64,000 bases of DNA from contig CANMWK010000005.1 in NCBI GenBank assembly GCA_947501615.1, positions 1-64,000 on the forward strand, read 5' to 3'. This DNA comes from an uncultured Tenacibaculum sp. Lineage in GTDB: Bacteria; Bacteroidota; Bacteroidia; Flavobacteriales; Flavobacteriaceae. Positions 45,776 to 54,246 of the stretch are shown here, in pieces (within the stretch, counting starts at the first letter, position 1; each line of letters starts with the position of its first letter). The position numbers and the translations under genes were made by a program. Under the pieces are notes generated by a model, which was not told where the DNA came from, did not search any database, and worked only from the letters and a program-made list of their open reading frames with translations.

Positions 45776-46750
45776 TTATTTCAATTTAAACCATGTAATA
45801 GCTTTCGAAATTCCGTTTTCAATAGGGTTTTGTTTTAGTTTTAATTCGTTTTTTGCTTTTTGATTTGAATAGTAATTATTTACACAAAGAGTTTGAACAT
45901 TAGTTAAAGAAATATCAGTTTTAACTTTAAAAAAGCGTAATACGTTTCCGAAGTAACCTATTCCATATAATAAGAATTTAGGAATCTTTACATAAGAAGA
46001 TTTTTGTTCTAATTGATGAGTTACTTTTTTATAAAACTCTTTATAACTTAAGTTTTCACCGCATAAAATATAACTCTCACAATGTTTTCCCAAATCAATA
46101 GCATTAACTACAGCATTTGCAGCATCAATAACATTAATAAAACTTTTTCCTCCCGGAGGATAAAAAATAACTTTTTTATTGTAGGCGCTTAATACCAATC
46201 TTCCTGAGCTAGGTTTTGTGTCGTAAGAACCAATCATAAACGTTGGATTCAAAGTAACTAGTTTTGTTGTTGAATTTTGTTTTGCTAATTCAAGAACTCG
46301 TTTTTGTCCCTCTAACTTACTTTTAGCATATAAAGAATTAGAAAAAGGAAAACGAATAGGTTTTTCTTCACTTCCTAAATCCTCTAAACTTCCAAACCCA
46401 AAACAATTGGCGGTGCTGATATAAATAAAGGTTTTTATGTTGTACTGTACTGCTTTTTTGTATAGCGTTTCAGTAGAAATTGCGTTTACATTCTGGTATA
46501 TAGAGTAATCTATAATGTCTTGTCCAGTAAGTGCAGCAGCATGAATAATACAATCAATTTCGGGTAAAACAGCTTCAAAAGATTCACTTTTGGTAATATC
46601 ACCAATATGTAACTTTAAATTTTCATGAGCTGGTAGCGCAAAGCTTTTTTTATTTCGTAATAAACCAATAACAGTATGCTTTTTTTCGAGTAAAGCAACA
46701 ATAATATTTGTAGCTAATAAACCATTAGCCCCAGTAACTAAAACTTTCAT
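45776..46750 (-). CDS. NAD-dependent epimerase/dehydratase family protein
   Basis: The 324-residue extended-SDR protein has VTGANGLLATNI (residues 4-15), the Asp after strand 2-3 (HIGDIT) and the catalytic YAKSK (about 142-146). Relatives act on nucleotide sugars, but also on dihydroflavonol-like substrates and sterols; the sequence resembles the latter atypical group. It overlaps by one base (TAATG) the end of the SDR gene upstream, so both are translated from one mRNA. Confidence 0.87.
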   Translation of the reverse strand: MKVLVTGANGLLATNIIVALLEKKHTVIGLLRNKKSFALPAHENLKLHIGDITKSESFEAVLPEIDCIIHAAALTGQDIIDYSIYQNVNAISTETLYKKAVQYNIKTFIYISTANCFGFGSLEDLGSEEKPIRFPFSNSLYAKSKLEGQKRVLELAKQNSTTKLVTLNPTFMIGSYDTKPSSGRLVLSAYNKKVIFYPPGGKSFINVIDAANAVVNAIDLGKHCESYILCGENLSYKEFYKKVTHQLEQKSSYVKIPKFLLYGIGYFGNVLRFFKVKTDISLTNVQTLCVNNYYSNQKAKNELKLKQNPIENGISKAITWFKLK

Positions 46751-47535
46751 TAGGCTTGAATTTCTTTTCGCATAGCATTACTTAACATTTTTACTTTAGT
46801 GTTAGCAGGTAAAACACTTAAAATAAATTTACTGATTCTATTTAATCGACCAGGAACAACGCTTCGCTTACCTTTAAACATTCTAGAGATACTCATTTTA
46901 GCAATCTCATCTAACTCAATAACTCCAAGGTTAACAAATTTACTCTGACTTTCAATTCTAGAAGTAACTTCATCATTTGTTTTCATGGGGCCAGGATATA
47001 CAACAGTCACCGAAACATTCTTATCCTTTAATTCCTCTCGCAGTCCCATAGAAAAGTGCTCTACAAATTTTTTTGATGCAGGATACACTGTTTTATATCC
47101 CATCGGACTAAAAGCAGCCATACTAGAAATATTCATGATATATCCTTCTTTACTTGCGATCAAATTAGGAAGCAACAGTTTTGTTAACATAGAAGTTGAG
47201 GTAATATTTAATTGAATAATTTTCTCAATATATTCTAATGAAACGTCTGTAATATGTTTAGAGCCACCGCTACCAGCATTATTAATAAGAACAGATACAT
47301 TATACTTACAAGCCCATTCGCCAAGAGCTATAACGTTGCTTTTATCGGTCATGTCTGCCTCAAAATAATCAACGGTAACATTAAAATCCTTAGCGATTCT
47401 TTTAGAAGTATCACTTAAATTTTCATTTGGCAGTGCAGCTAAAAGTAAGTTGAACTTTTGTTGGGCAAGTTCTTCAGCTAAGGCTAAACCTAGTCCCTGA
47501 CTAGCTCCTGTAATTAAAGCAAAGTTATTTTTCAT
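46750..47535 (-). CDS. short-chain dehydrogenase/reductase
   Basis: From the ATG at 47535 the protein has 261 residues; a longer reading to 47565 uses a non-ATG codon and lacks support. It has TGASQGLG (residues 8-15), NNAGSGG (about 84), SSMAAFS and the catalytic YPASK (about 150). It belongs to the classical SDRs with a C-terminal extension of about 40 residues. The downstream epimerase gene overlaps it by one base, so a shared pathway is likely, but the substrate is unknown. Confidence 0.88.
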   Translation of the reverse strand: MKNNFALITGASQGLGLALAEELAQQKFNLLLAALPNENLSDTSKRIAKDFNVTVDYFEADMTDKSNVIALGEWACKYNVSVLINNAGSGGSKHITDVSLEYIEKIIQLNITSTSMLTKLLLPNLIASKEGYIMNISSMAAFSPMGYKTVYPASKKFVEHFSMGLREELKDKNVSVTVVYPGPMKTNDEVTSRIESQSKFVNLGVIELDEIAKMSISRMFKGKRSVVPGRLNRISKFILSVLPANTKVKMLSNAMRKEIQA

Positions 47536-47762
47536 TATTGGTTTTTCAGTAAAGACTACTAACATTACATTCAGTTACATTTAAGCAATAATTTTTAATC
47601 GTTTTTTGCTAAACGTTTAGAAAATATGTGAGTATTTTTGTCTTTGGTTGATGTGCAAAAATATCCTTGAAATGTTTTCGAAACAAGAAAACATTTAAGT
47701 TTAATAAATAATTAGCATTCAATAGCTATAATTTGTTCAAGATCAAAAATAAGACAGAAAAT

Positions 47763-49004
47763 ATGAAAGCAGAGATCATTACGATTGGCGATGAAATTTT
47801 AATAGGGCAAATTATAGATACAAATTCTCAATGGATAGGGAAGGAGTTAAATAAAATAGGAGTGTCTGTATACCAAATTTCATCAATTCAAGATGAAAGA
47901 CAACATATTTTAAATGCATTAAAAGAGGCGCAAGAACGAGTAGATATCGTAATTATAACAGGAGGTTTAGGTCCGACTAAAGACGATATCACAAAGAAAA
48001 CTATAGCAGAATATTTTAATGATACTGAAATAGTAGAGTATCCTGAAGTTATAGAAAATATTAAAGAACTATTTAAAAAGGTAAATCATCCTTTTAATGA
48101 GGTTCAAAAATATCAAGCGCAATTACCTTCTAAGGCTACGCTTTTGCCGAATCGCTATGGTACAGCACCAGGTATGTGGTTCTATGAGAATAATACAGTA
48201 TTTGTCTCATTACCTGGAGTCCCTTATGAAATGAAAGGATTGATAGAACATGAAGTGTTACCTCGAATACAAAAGACATTTGAATTACCTTACATACTGC
48301 ACAAAACTATTCAAACCTATGGGCAAGGGGAAAGTGTTATTGCAGAAACTATTGAAGATTTTGAAAATAACCTACCAAAGCATATAAAGCTCGCTTATTT
48401 ACCTTCTTTTGGGAAAGTGAGGTTACGATTAAGTGCAAAAGGGCACGATGTTGATTTTGTCACTAAAACTTTAAATGAAGAAGTAAAAAAGTTATCAAGT
48501 TTGATTTCAGATATTGTTGTCGGATTAGATGAAGGGTTGACTATTGAAAAATTAGTAGGAGATTTTTTGAAAGAAAGAAATGAAACGATTGGAACAGCTG
48601 AAAGTATGACAGGAGGGAAGATAGCTTCATCTCTAATTTCAATCCCTGGGTCTTCAGCATATTTTAAAGGAAGTTTTGTGGTATATTCTTCAGAACTAAA
48701 ACAAAAGTTATTAGATATTCCTAAAGCGCTTATCGAAAAGTTTTCTGTAGTAAGTAAAGAAGTTGCCAAAGAAATGGCAGTAGCTGCCTTAGAAAAATTA
48801 GACACAGACTATGCGATTTCAATAACAGGTAATGCAGGGCCTACAACAGATAATAATGACAAAGATGTAGGAGTAGTATATATAGGAATAGCCTCTAAAC
48901 AACAAGTTGAAGTTCATGAATTTAATTTTGGGCAACCTAGAGAAAAAGTAATAAATAAAACGGTAAATAAGGCATTAGAGCTCTTTCTGAAAAAGAATAT
49001 GTAA
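47763..49004 (+). CDS. cinA: CinA family protein (competence/damage-inducible, NMN amidase)
   Basis: From the ATG at 47763 the product is 413 residues; the region before it back to 47733 is not homologous to the family. The N-terminal MoCF-like domain (1-170) starts KAEIITIGDEILIGQIIDTNSQW and carries TGGLGPTKDD (about 71-80), proposed to act on ADP-ribose. The C-terminal domain (about 255-413) has TAESMTGGKIASSLISIPGSS and SITGNAGPT, the PncC-type nicotinamide mononucleotide deamidase site. Both halves are complete. The protein serves in NAD recycling. It is 60 nt ahead of the rpmB promoter. Confidence 0.93.
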   Translation: MKAEIITIGDEILIGQIIDTNSQWIGKELNKIGVSVYQISSIQDERQHILNALKEAQERVDIVIITGGLGPTKDDITKKTIAEYFNDTEIVEYPEVIENIKELFKKVNHPFNEVQKYQAQLPSKATLLPNRYGTAPGMWFYENNTVFVSLPGVPYEMKGLIEHEVLPRIQKTFELPYILHKTIQTYGQGESVIAETIEDFENNLPKHIKLAYLPSFGKVRLRLSAKGHDVDFVTKTLNEEVKKLSSLISDIVVGLDEGLTIEKLVGDFLKERNETIGTAESMTGGKIASSLISIPGSSAYFKGSFVVYSSELKQKLLDIPKALIEKFSVVSKEVAKEMAVAALEKLDTDYAISITGNAGPTTDNNDKDVGVVYIGIASKQQVEVHEFNFGQPREKVINKTVNKALELFLKKNM

Positions 49005-49021
49005 ATTTAATGTTATATAGT

Positions 49022-49053
49022 TTGTTTTGTATGGTTTTAAATACGTATATTTG
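49022..49053 (+). promoter_or_regulatory. promoter of the rpmB-rpmG-DUF4295 group
   Basis: TTG (49022-49024) and TATATTTG (49046-49053), 21 nt apart, are the full Bacteroidota consensus. The start would be near 49060, 32 nt before rpmB. Confidence 0.65.
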
Positions 49054-49091
49054 CACCTCGTTTAGAAATAACAACAAAAACTGTCAAGAAG

Positions 49092-49331
49092 ATGTCTAGA
49101 GTTTGTGAATTAACAGGAAAAAAAGCGATGGTAGGTAATAACGTATCACACGCTTTGAATAGAACAAAAAGAAAATTCAACGCTAATTTAATGACAAAGC
49201 GTTTTTATATTCCAGAAGAAGATAAATGGATTACATTAAAAGTATCAGCTTCTGCATTAAAAAATATTAACAAAAAAGGAATTACTGCAGTAATTAAAGA
49301 AGCTAGAGCAAAAGGTTTCTTAACAAAGTAA
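49092..49331 (+). CDS. rpmB: 50S ribosomal protein L28
   Basis: The 79-residue protein begins MSRVCELTGKKAMVGNNVSHA, contains RTKRKFNANLMTKRFYIPEE and ends with a basic region. It binds 23S rRNA in the large subunit. It is the first gene of a cluster with rpmG and DUF4295 that is conserved in Bacteroidota. Confidence 0.97.
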   Translation: MSRVCELTGKKAMVGNNVSHALNRTKRKFNANLMTKRFYIPEEDKWITLKVSASALKNINKKGITAVIKEARAKGFLTK

Positions 49332-49356
49332 TAACTTCTAGATAAAGTATAGAGAG

Positions 49357-49539
49357 ATGGCAAAAAAAGGAAACAGAGTTCAAGTTATATTAGAGTGTAC
49401 TGAGCATAAAGCTTCTGGTCAACCAGGAACTTCTCGTTATATTACAACTAAGAATAAAAAGAATACTCCTGATAGAATGGAATTAAAGAAATTTAATCCA
49501 ATCTTAAAGAAGATGACAGTTCACAAAGAAATTAAATAA
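49357..49539 (+). CDS. rpmG: 50S ribosomal protein L33
   Basis: The 60-residue protein starts [16 protein letters not shown] and shows the family motif [23 protein letters not shown]. The zinc-binding Cys pairs of some L33 forms are absent, so this is the zinc-independent type. It starts 25 nt after rpmB. Confidence 0.97.
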   Translation: MAKKGNRVQVILECTEHKASGQPGTSRYITTKNKKNTPDRMELKKFNPILKKMTVHKEIK

Positions 49540-49580
49540 TTAGAAGTTTTATTTATAAAACGTCAAATACCCTATAGGTC

Positions 49581-49733
49581 ATGGCAAAGAAATCAGTAGC
49601 AACGTTACAAACAGGTTCTAAAAGATTAACTAAGGCTATCAAAATGGTTAAGTCTCCAAAAAGTGGTGCTTATACATTTGTTGAGTCTATTATGGATCCT
49701 ACACGAGTTAACGACTTTTTAGCAAAAAAGTAA
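49581..49733 (+). CDS. DUF4295 ribosome-associated protein
   Basis: The 50-residue basic protein starts AKKSVATLQTGSKRLTKAIK and ends VESIMDPTRVNDFLAKK. DUF4295 is restricted to Bacteroidota and always follows rpmB-rpmG. I recall it being reported as an extra large-subunit protein (bL38) in a Flavobacterium ribosome structure; please verify that name. It is 41 nt after rpmG and precedes a terminator. Confidence 0.9.
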   Translation: MAKKSVATLQTGSKRLTKAIKMVKSPKSGAYTFVESIMDPTRVNDFLAKK

Positions 49734-49751
49734 TTCTTGTATACAGTTTAC

Positions 49752-49788
49752 AAAAAAGCTGCTTTCATTATTGAAAGTAGCTTTTTTT
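49752..49788 (+). terminator. terminator of the ribosomal protein group
   Basis: AAAAAAGCTGCTTTC and GAAAGTAGCTTTTTTT form the stem with one G-T pair, followed by T-run. Confidence 0.8.
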
Positions 49789-49918
49789 GTATATGCTAAA
49801 AAGATGTATTTTTGATAAAATTTTACTAGTATAAGGCAGAATAAAATGACATTTTGGCTGTATTAATATACTGGTACGGTTTTTTACACCAAACTATATA
49901 AGATTATAATTGTTAACT

Positions 49919-50872
49919 ATGAGTTTTTTTAAAAAAATATTCTCGAAAGAAAAGAAAGAAACTTTAGATAAGGGATTAGAAAAATCAAAACAAAGTTTTT
50001 TTTCTAAACTATCTAAAGCTGTTGCAGGAAAATCGAAAGTAGACGATGATGTATTAGATAATTTAGAGGAAATTTTAGTTTCTTCTGATGTGGGAGTAAA
50101 TACTACATTAAAAATTATTGAAAGAATAGAAGAGAGAGTTGCTAGAGATAAATATTTGGGAACAGAAGAATTAAATTCTATTTTACGAGAAGAAATTGCT
50201 GGTTTACTTTCTGAAACAAATATTGGAGACGAGACTGATTTTACTATTCCTGAAAACAAAAAGCCATATGTGCTTATGGTTGTAGGTGTTAATGGTGTAG
50301 GTAAAACAACTACTATTGGAAAATTAGCCTCTCAGTTCAAAAAGAAAGGTTTAAAAGTTGTTTTAGGTGCTGCAGATACATTTAGAGCTGCTGCAATCGA
50401 TCAATTACAAGTTTGGGCAGATAGAGTAGATGTACCTATTGTACGTCAAGAAATGGGATCTGATCCTGCTTCAGTTGCTTTTGATACATTACAATCAGGA
50501 GTAAATCAAGGAGCTGATGTAATTATTATTGATACAGCTGGACGTTTACACAACAAAGTGAACTTAATGAATGAATTAACTAAAATTAAGCGTGTAATGC
50601 AAAAAGTTGTTGGAGATGCTCCACACGATGTATTATTAGTTTTAGATGGATCAACTGGACAAAATGCATTCGAACAGGCAAAACAATTTACCAAAGCAAC
50701 GGAAGTAACTTCGTTAGCTGTAACGAAACTAGACGGAACAGCAAAAGGAGGAGTTGTAATTGGAATTTCTGATCAATTTCAAATTCCTGTAAAATATATT
50801 GGAGTAGGTGAAGGTATAGACGATTTACAGGTGTTCAATAAATTTGAGTTCGTAGATAGTTTCTTTAAATAG
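49919..50872 (+). CDS. ftsY: signal recognition particle receptor FtsY
   Basis: From the ATG at 49919 the protein is 317 residues. The N domain (about 1-110) is rich in Lys and Glu, without the long acidic A domain of Escherichia coli, which is usual in Bacteroidota. The G domain carries GVNGVGKTTTIGKLA (P-loop), DTFRAAAIDQLQ, DTAGR and TKLDGTAKGG. It binds the SRP-ribosome complex and hands nascent inner-membrane proteins to the translocon. A terminator separates it from DUF4295, so it has its own promoter, which I could not locate. Confidence 0.97.
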   Translation: MSFFKKIFSKEKKETLDKGLEKSKQSFFSKLSKAVAGKSKVDDDVLDNLEEILVSSDVGVNTTLKIIERIEERVARDKYLGTEELNSILREEIAGLLSETNIGDETDFTIPENKKPYVLMVVGVNGVGKTTTIGKLASQFKKKGLKVVLGAADTFRAAAIDQLQVWADRVDVPIVRQEMGSDPASVAFDTLQSGVNQGADVIIIDTAGRLHNKVNLMNELTKIKRVMQKVVGDAPHDVLLVLDGSTGQNAFEQAKQFTKATEVTSLAVTKLDGTAKGGVVIGISDQFQIPVKYIGVGEGIDDLQVFNKFEFVDSFFK

Positions 50873-50892
50873 CATCACAGTTAATAAAATTT

Positions 50893-50928
50893 AAAAGCTA
50901 CTTTCCCTTAAAGAAAGTAGCTTTTTTT
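50893..50928. terminator. bidirectional terminator after ftsY
   Basis: AAAAGCTACTTTC and GAAAGTAGCTTTT form the stem between convergent genes. The stem sequence is close to that of the terminator at 49752-49788. Confidence 0.8.
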
Positions 50929-50930
50929 AT

Positions 50931-52325
50931 TTAGATATTTTGTGTTTTTGCTGCTGCAGAAAGATAGTTTAGAAGAAAAGTTAATAATAGAAAAAGTGAA
51001 ATAAGAATTAAACTATATCCACTTGATGGATCAAATTGTAATGTAGTTTTTAAAGAAACACCATTTAATTTCGGAATAAGAATAAGTATTGTAATAGAGA
51101 AGGAAATACCGAAAATTAAAAATAGGTTTGTAATTACTTTTTTACTTATGTGTTTTGCATAGCTTAGTTTCTTCCATCGTCTAAATTGAAATAGAAATAT
51201 AAGTAAAACAGTTAGAAATATTAGTGGAAGGTTTCTGTAATAAGGAAATGAAGATTTTTTGTAGTAACCTTTACCAAGTAAAATTCCATAGATACCGTTT
51301 ATAATTTCTACATCAGGAGCTTGATTTGAATTAATTAACACCACGATAGCTTTTTTCAGTTTAGGTATAATATACATTTGAGATTCAAAACTTTTATTTG
51401 TTCCTCCATGATAAAGTACACTAGCATCATTGTTTACAAACCAACCTAATCCATAAAAAGAATTACTATTTTCTTCTTTCGTCATTAATTGTTGTGTAAT
51501 GCTAGGTTTTAAAACAGTATTAGGATTGTTATTATAACTATTCATTATGTTACGTAGGTAAACTACCATGTCGCTTGCTGCGCTAGAAATTAAACCAGAA
51601 GAAACTTCTTTTTCATGAAGTTTTTTATTGAATTTTAGTATCGGATAGTATAGTAAGTATTGATAACTATCTATAATATCAGTATTAATTTCTCCTGAAG
51701 TTTTAGTTAACTCCATAGGCTTTGTAATTAATTCTTCAAGACATTTGCTGTAAGTTTCACCAGTAATACTTTCAATAATTAATCCTAATAATCTGTAGTT
51801 AACATTAGAATATTTAAAAGGTATTTTAGTGGGGTTTTTCAATTCGATTTTTCTGAGTAGTTCTGTATAATAATTTACATAATCAAAGTTGTTGTCTGTT
51901 TTAAATGTTCTTCCCATTTCAGTTGAAATTCCAGAAGTATGTCGTAATAAATTTTCAATGGTAATTTTGTCAGATAGAGTTTTGTCTTTGTATGCAAACC
52001 ATTTTAAATATTTAGATACAGGATCTTCTAATCTGAGTTTTCCTTGTTCTTGCAATTTTAGAACTAATAATGCAGTAAAAGATTTAGACATAGATCCAAT
52101 TAAATATTTGTCACCTTTCTTCGCATTACCGAAATGATTTAGATATACAGTGTTGTTTTCATCAGTAATTGCTACAGCAATGCTAGGTGAATTATAGTAC
52201 TTTCTTTTACTTTCTATAAAGTTGGTAATTTCATTTACTGTTTCAGTAGTAAGTGTTGTGTTGTTTTGAGCTACAACGGAAGAAAAGATAAATAATAATA
52301 CTTTGAAAAATAAAAATGTTCTCAT
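50931..52325 (-). CDS. serine hydrolase, class C beta-lactamase family
   Basis: From the ATG at 52325 the product is 464 residues; a TTG four codons earlier is less likely. After the signal peptide (about 1-20) comes a domain of the penicillin-binding/class C beta-lactamase family with the nucleophile motif SMSK (near residue 78), the second motif YSNVNY and the third HGGTN. The last 110 residues contain three membrane helices, unlike ordinary beta-lactamases. Relatives are D-amino-acid peptidases, esterases or amidases; resistance is not implied. Confidence 0.87.
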   Translation of the reverse strand: MRTFLFFKVLLFIFSSVVAQNNTTLTTETVNEITNFIESKRKYYNSPSIAVAITDENNTVYLNHFGNAKKGDKYLIGSMSKSFTALLVLKLQEQGKLRLEDPVSKYLKWFAYKDKTLSDKITIENLLRHTSGISTEMGRTFKTDNNFDYVNYYTELLRKIELKNPTKIPFKYSNVNYRLLGLIIESITGETYSKCLEELITKPMELTKTSGEINTDIIDSYQYLLYYPILKFNKKLHEKEVSSGLISSAASDMVVYLRNIMNSYNNNPNTVLKPSITQQLMTKEENSNSFYGLGWFVNNDASVLYHGGTNKSFESQMYIIPKLKKAIVVLINSNQAPDVEIINGIYGILLGKGYYKKSSFPYYRNLPLIFLTVLLIFLFQFRRWKKLSYAKHISKKVITNLFLIFGISFSITILILIPKLNGVSLKTTLQFDPSSGYSLILISLFLLLTFLLNYLSAAAKTQNI

Positions 52326-52449
52326 GTAATTGTGCAATTAATAATTTATTCTGGTGATTAATTTTCAGGATAAAAGTATGAGAACAGTAAATGAAAGGCC
52401 TTGTGTTTACTAGGTTTAGTTGCTAAAGTTATGTTTTTAGGTGCGAAAA

Positions 52450-53226
52450 TTAAATGACACTTAGATTGTTTTTATAATTTTTTGAAACAGGTATTTCAGT
52501 TTGGGTAAGTAAAATGGTATTGGAATTTTTCCAAGATTTAAAATGATCAATATTTATTAAATGCGAACGATGTACTTGAATTAAAAATGGTATATCTGTT
52601 TGAATTTTCTTTAAAGAAGATCTAATTAGTTTTGATTGTATTGAACTGTTTTCAATAAAAAAGACTTCAACATAATTTTGAGATTTTGAAACACAAACTA
52701 AATCTGAAGCTCTAATTTTTAAAATATCTAGTTTGTATTCACCTCTAATAATTAGCTTTTCTTCTATTTTTTTTGGGGGTGAAGTTGTAGTGATTTCTTT
52801 TTCTTTCGGAAGAAACTTTAGAGTCAAAATTCTAGCAAAAATAATGATTGGAGTAAAAATGATAGCAGATTTTAAAATTCCATCGAAATATTCATTGAAA
52901 TTCCATATTCCATTTAAAAACGGACTTTTATAGTATATAAAACTGAGTATTAAATTCAGCAAATGAAAAGTAACTATTGTTATTATTTCGAATACGATAT
53001 TCCAGATCTCGAACTGTCGATATATAGCATCTTGAAAGATAATTGTGGTGAAATAACTTAAAAAAGCGATAATACTAAAACCAAAACTTAAGAATTCCCA
53101 CCAAGGATAATTTCCATAATTACCGCTATCAAACGGACGAATATAGTAAGTGAAAATGAAAATCCATGAAGAAATAAATAAACCTACAAACGTATGATGT
53201 TTAATAGAGGGATTGAGTTTTATCAT
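52450..53226 (-). CDS. membrane-anchored LytTR transcription regulator
   Basis: The 258-residue protein has four hydrophobic helices in the N-terminal half (about 12-28, 40-60, 70-95 and 105-130) and a LytTR DNA-binding domain in the C-terminal half (about 160-258): LVCVSKSQNYVEVFF, SLKKIQTDIPFLIQVHRSHLINID and LTQTEIPVSKNYK. Membrane-bound LytTR proteins respond to signals without a separate kinase. It follows the SH3 lipoprotein gene at a distance of 2 nt, so the two likely work together. Confidence 0.9.
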   Translation of the reverse strand: MIKLNPSIKHHTFVGLFISSWIFIFTYYIRPFDSGNYGNYPWWEFLSFGFSIIAFLSYFTTIIFQDAIYRQFEIWNIVFEIITIVTFHLLNLILSFIYYKSPFLNGIWNFNEYFDGILKSAIIFTPIIIFARILTLKFLPKEKEITTTSPPKKIEEKLIIRGEYKLDILKIRASDLVCVSKSQNYVEVFFIENSSIQSKLIRSSLKKIQTDIPFLIQVHRSHLINIDHFKSWKNSNTILLTQTEIPVSKNYKNNLSVI

Positions 53227-53228
53227 TC

Positions 53229-54128
53229 TTAGATTTTTTCAATAAATCCGTCAAAAACATAACCGGTTGTCCAGTTATTATTCCTGTAGTTTTCAACTTT
53301 TACCCAATTTCCTTTAATTAATTTTCCTTCGTCATAAAGCTCAAGAGTATTATCAGTCTTATTTTGAACAATTACTTGAGATCTAAAAGGAAGTTTGTCT
53401 ATTTTATTTCCTTTAAGACTTGGTTTATCACGAACAACAAGTCCTTTTTTTGCTGTAGTAATTAATAAATCTTGCGATAATTCTTTTTCTTGTATGATAT
53501 CCAATCCTCCCCAAGTAAGTTTTTTTTGTCTTAAAATAAGATCAACTATCGGTTTGCCATCTAAATATTTATAAGTTTTTAATGTGTTATATATAGTGTT
53601 TTTCTTTCCAAAAGTGTAGTAAGATTCTGGATCTCCGAATTCTTCAGCATCGAAAACTACATTAGGTAGTTTTATGTATTTACGATCAAGAGTTTCTAAA
53701 ATATAAACTTTAGTTATGGTACAAGCACAAGGACATTCATCTACGTCAAAAGTGATAATTCTATTTACATTATAGAGATTATGATGCCTAATTTCAAAAA
53801 CTTTAGTGTCATTATCATAAAACTCAGCATCAATCTCTAAAGAATAAATTACTTTTCTAGTTTTATCATACAAATTAAGAGTTCTTTCACTGTCAGAAAA
53901 ATCAATATTACTTTTATCAATTTTTGAAACACGGAAATCTTTAGATTCAACGATTGTATCCTTTAAATAAGTATCATTTTCAATAGGTTTTACAACTTCT
54001 TTAACTTCCTCAGTCTTTTCAAAAGTAGAACTCGTTGTAGTTGTTATTGGTGTTTTTTTATCCCCTTCATCTTTGCAAGACAAAAACAAAAAGGAAATCA
54101 TGAATATTAAAAATATGTTCTTAATCAT
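53229..54128 (-). CDS. lipoprotein with C-terminal SH3 domain
   Basis: The 299-residue protein has a lipobox (LSC, about residue 18) and a linker rich in Thr, Glu and Lys. The middle part (about 75-220) includes the segment CPCACTI (about 131-137) with three cysteines. The end (about 222-299) is a bacterial SH3 domain with LVVRDKPSLKGNKIDKLPF and GNWVKV. SH3b domains usually bind peptidoglycan or peptides. It is co-transcribed with the LytTR gene (2 nt apart), so it may be the sensing partner. Confidence 0.8.
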   Translation of the reverse strand: MIKNIFLIFMISFLFLSCKDEGDKKTPITTTTSSTFEKTEEVKEVVKPIENDTYLKDTIVESKDFRVSKIDKSNIDFSDSERTLNLYDKTRKVIYSLEIDAEFYDNDTKVFEIRHHNLYNVNRIITFDVDECPCACTITKVYILETLDRKYIKLPNVVFDAEEFGDPESYYTFGKKNTIYNTLKTYKYLDGKPIVDLILRQKKLTWGGLDIIQEKELSQDLLITTAKKGLVVRDKPSLKGNKIDKLPFRSQVIVQNKTDNTLELYDEGKLIKGNWVKVENYRNNNWTTGYVFDGFIEKI

Positions 54129-54147
54129 AACAGAATATTTACAAATT

Positions 54148-54155
54148 CAAATATA
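54148..54155 (-). promoter_or_regulatory. candidate -7 box of the SH3-LytTR pair
   Basis: TATATTTG on the minus strand is a full match. The leader would be about 13-15 nt. A TTG lies 12 nt upstream, nearer than normal. Confidence 0.4.
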
Positions 54156-54246
54156 AGATATTCGAAACAACCTCAGTTAGCTTAGTTCTTAGGGACTTAA
54201 ATTATTCATATCTTTATCCTATCAATACATCTAAAAACACAACTTT

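Noticed and set aside
48395..48805. 136-codon antisense frame within cinA
   Set aside because: It is opposite a strongly conserved gene and shows no family features.
50931..52325. Beta-lactam resistance gene
   Set aside because: The family includes many esterases and peptidases, and C-terminal membrane helices are atypical for a beta-lactamase.
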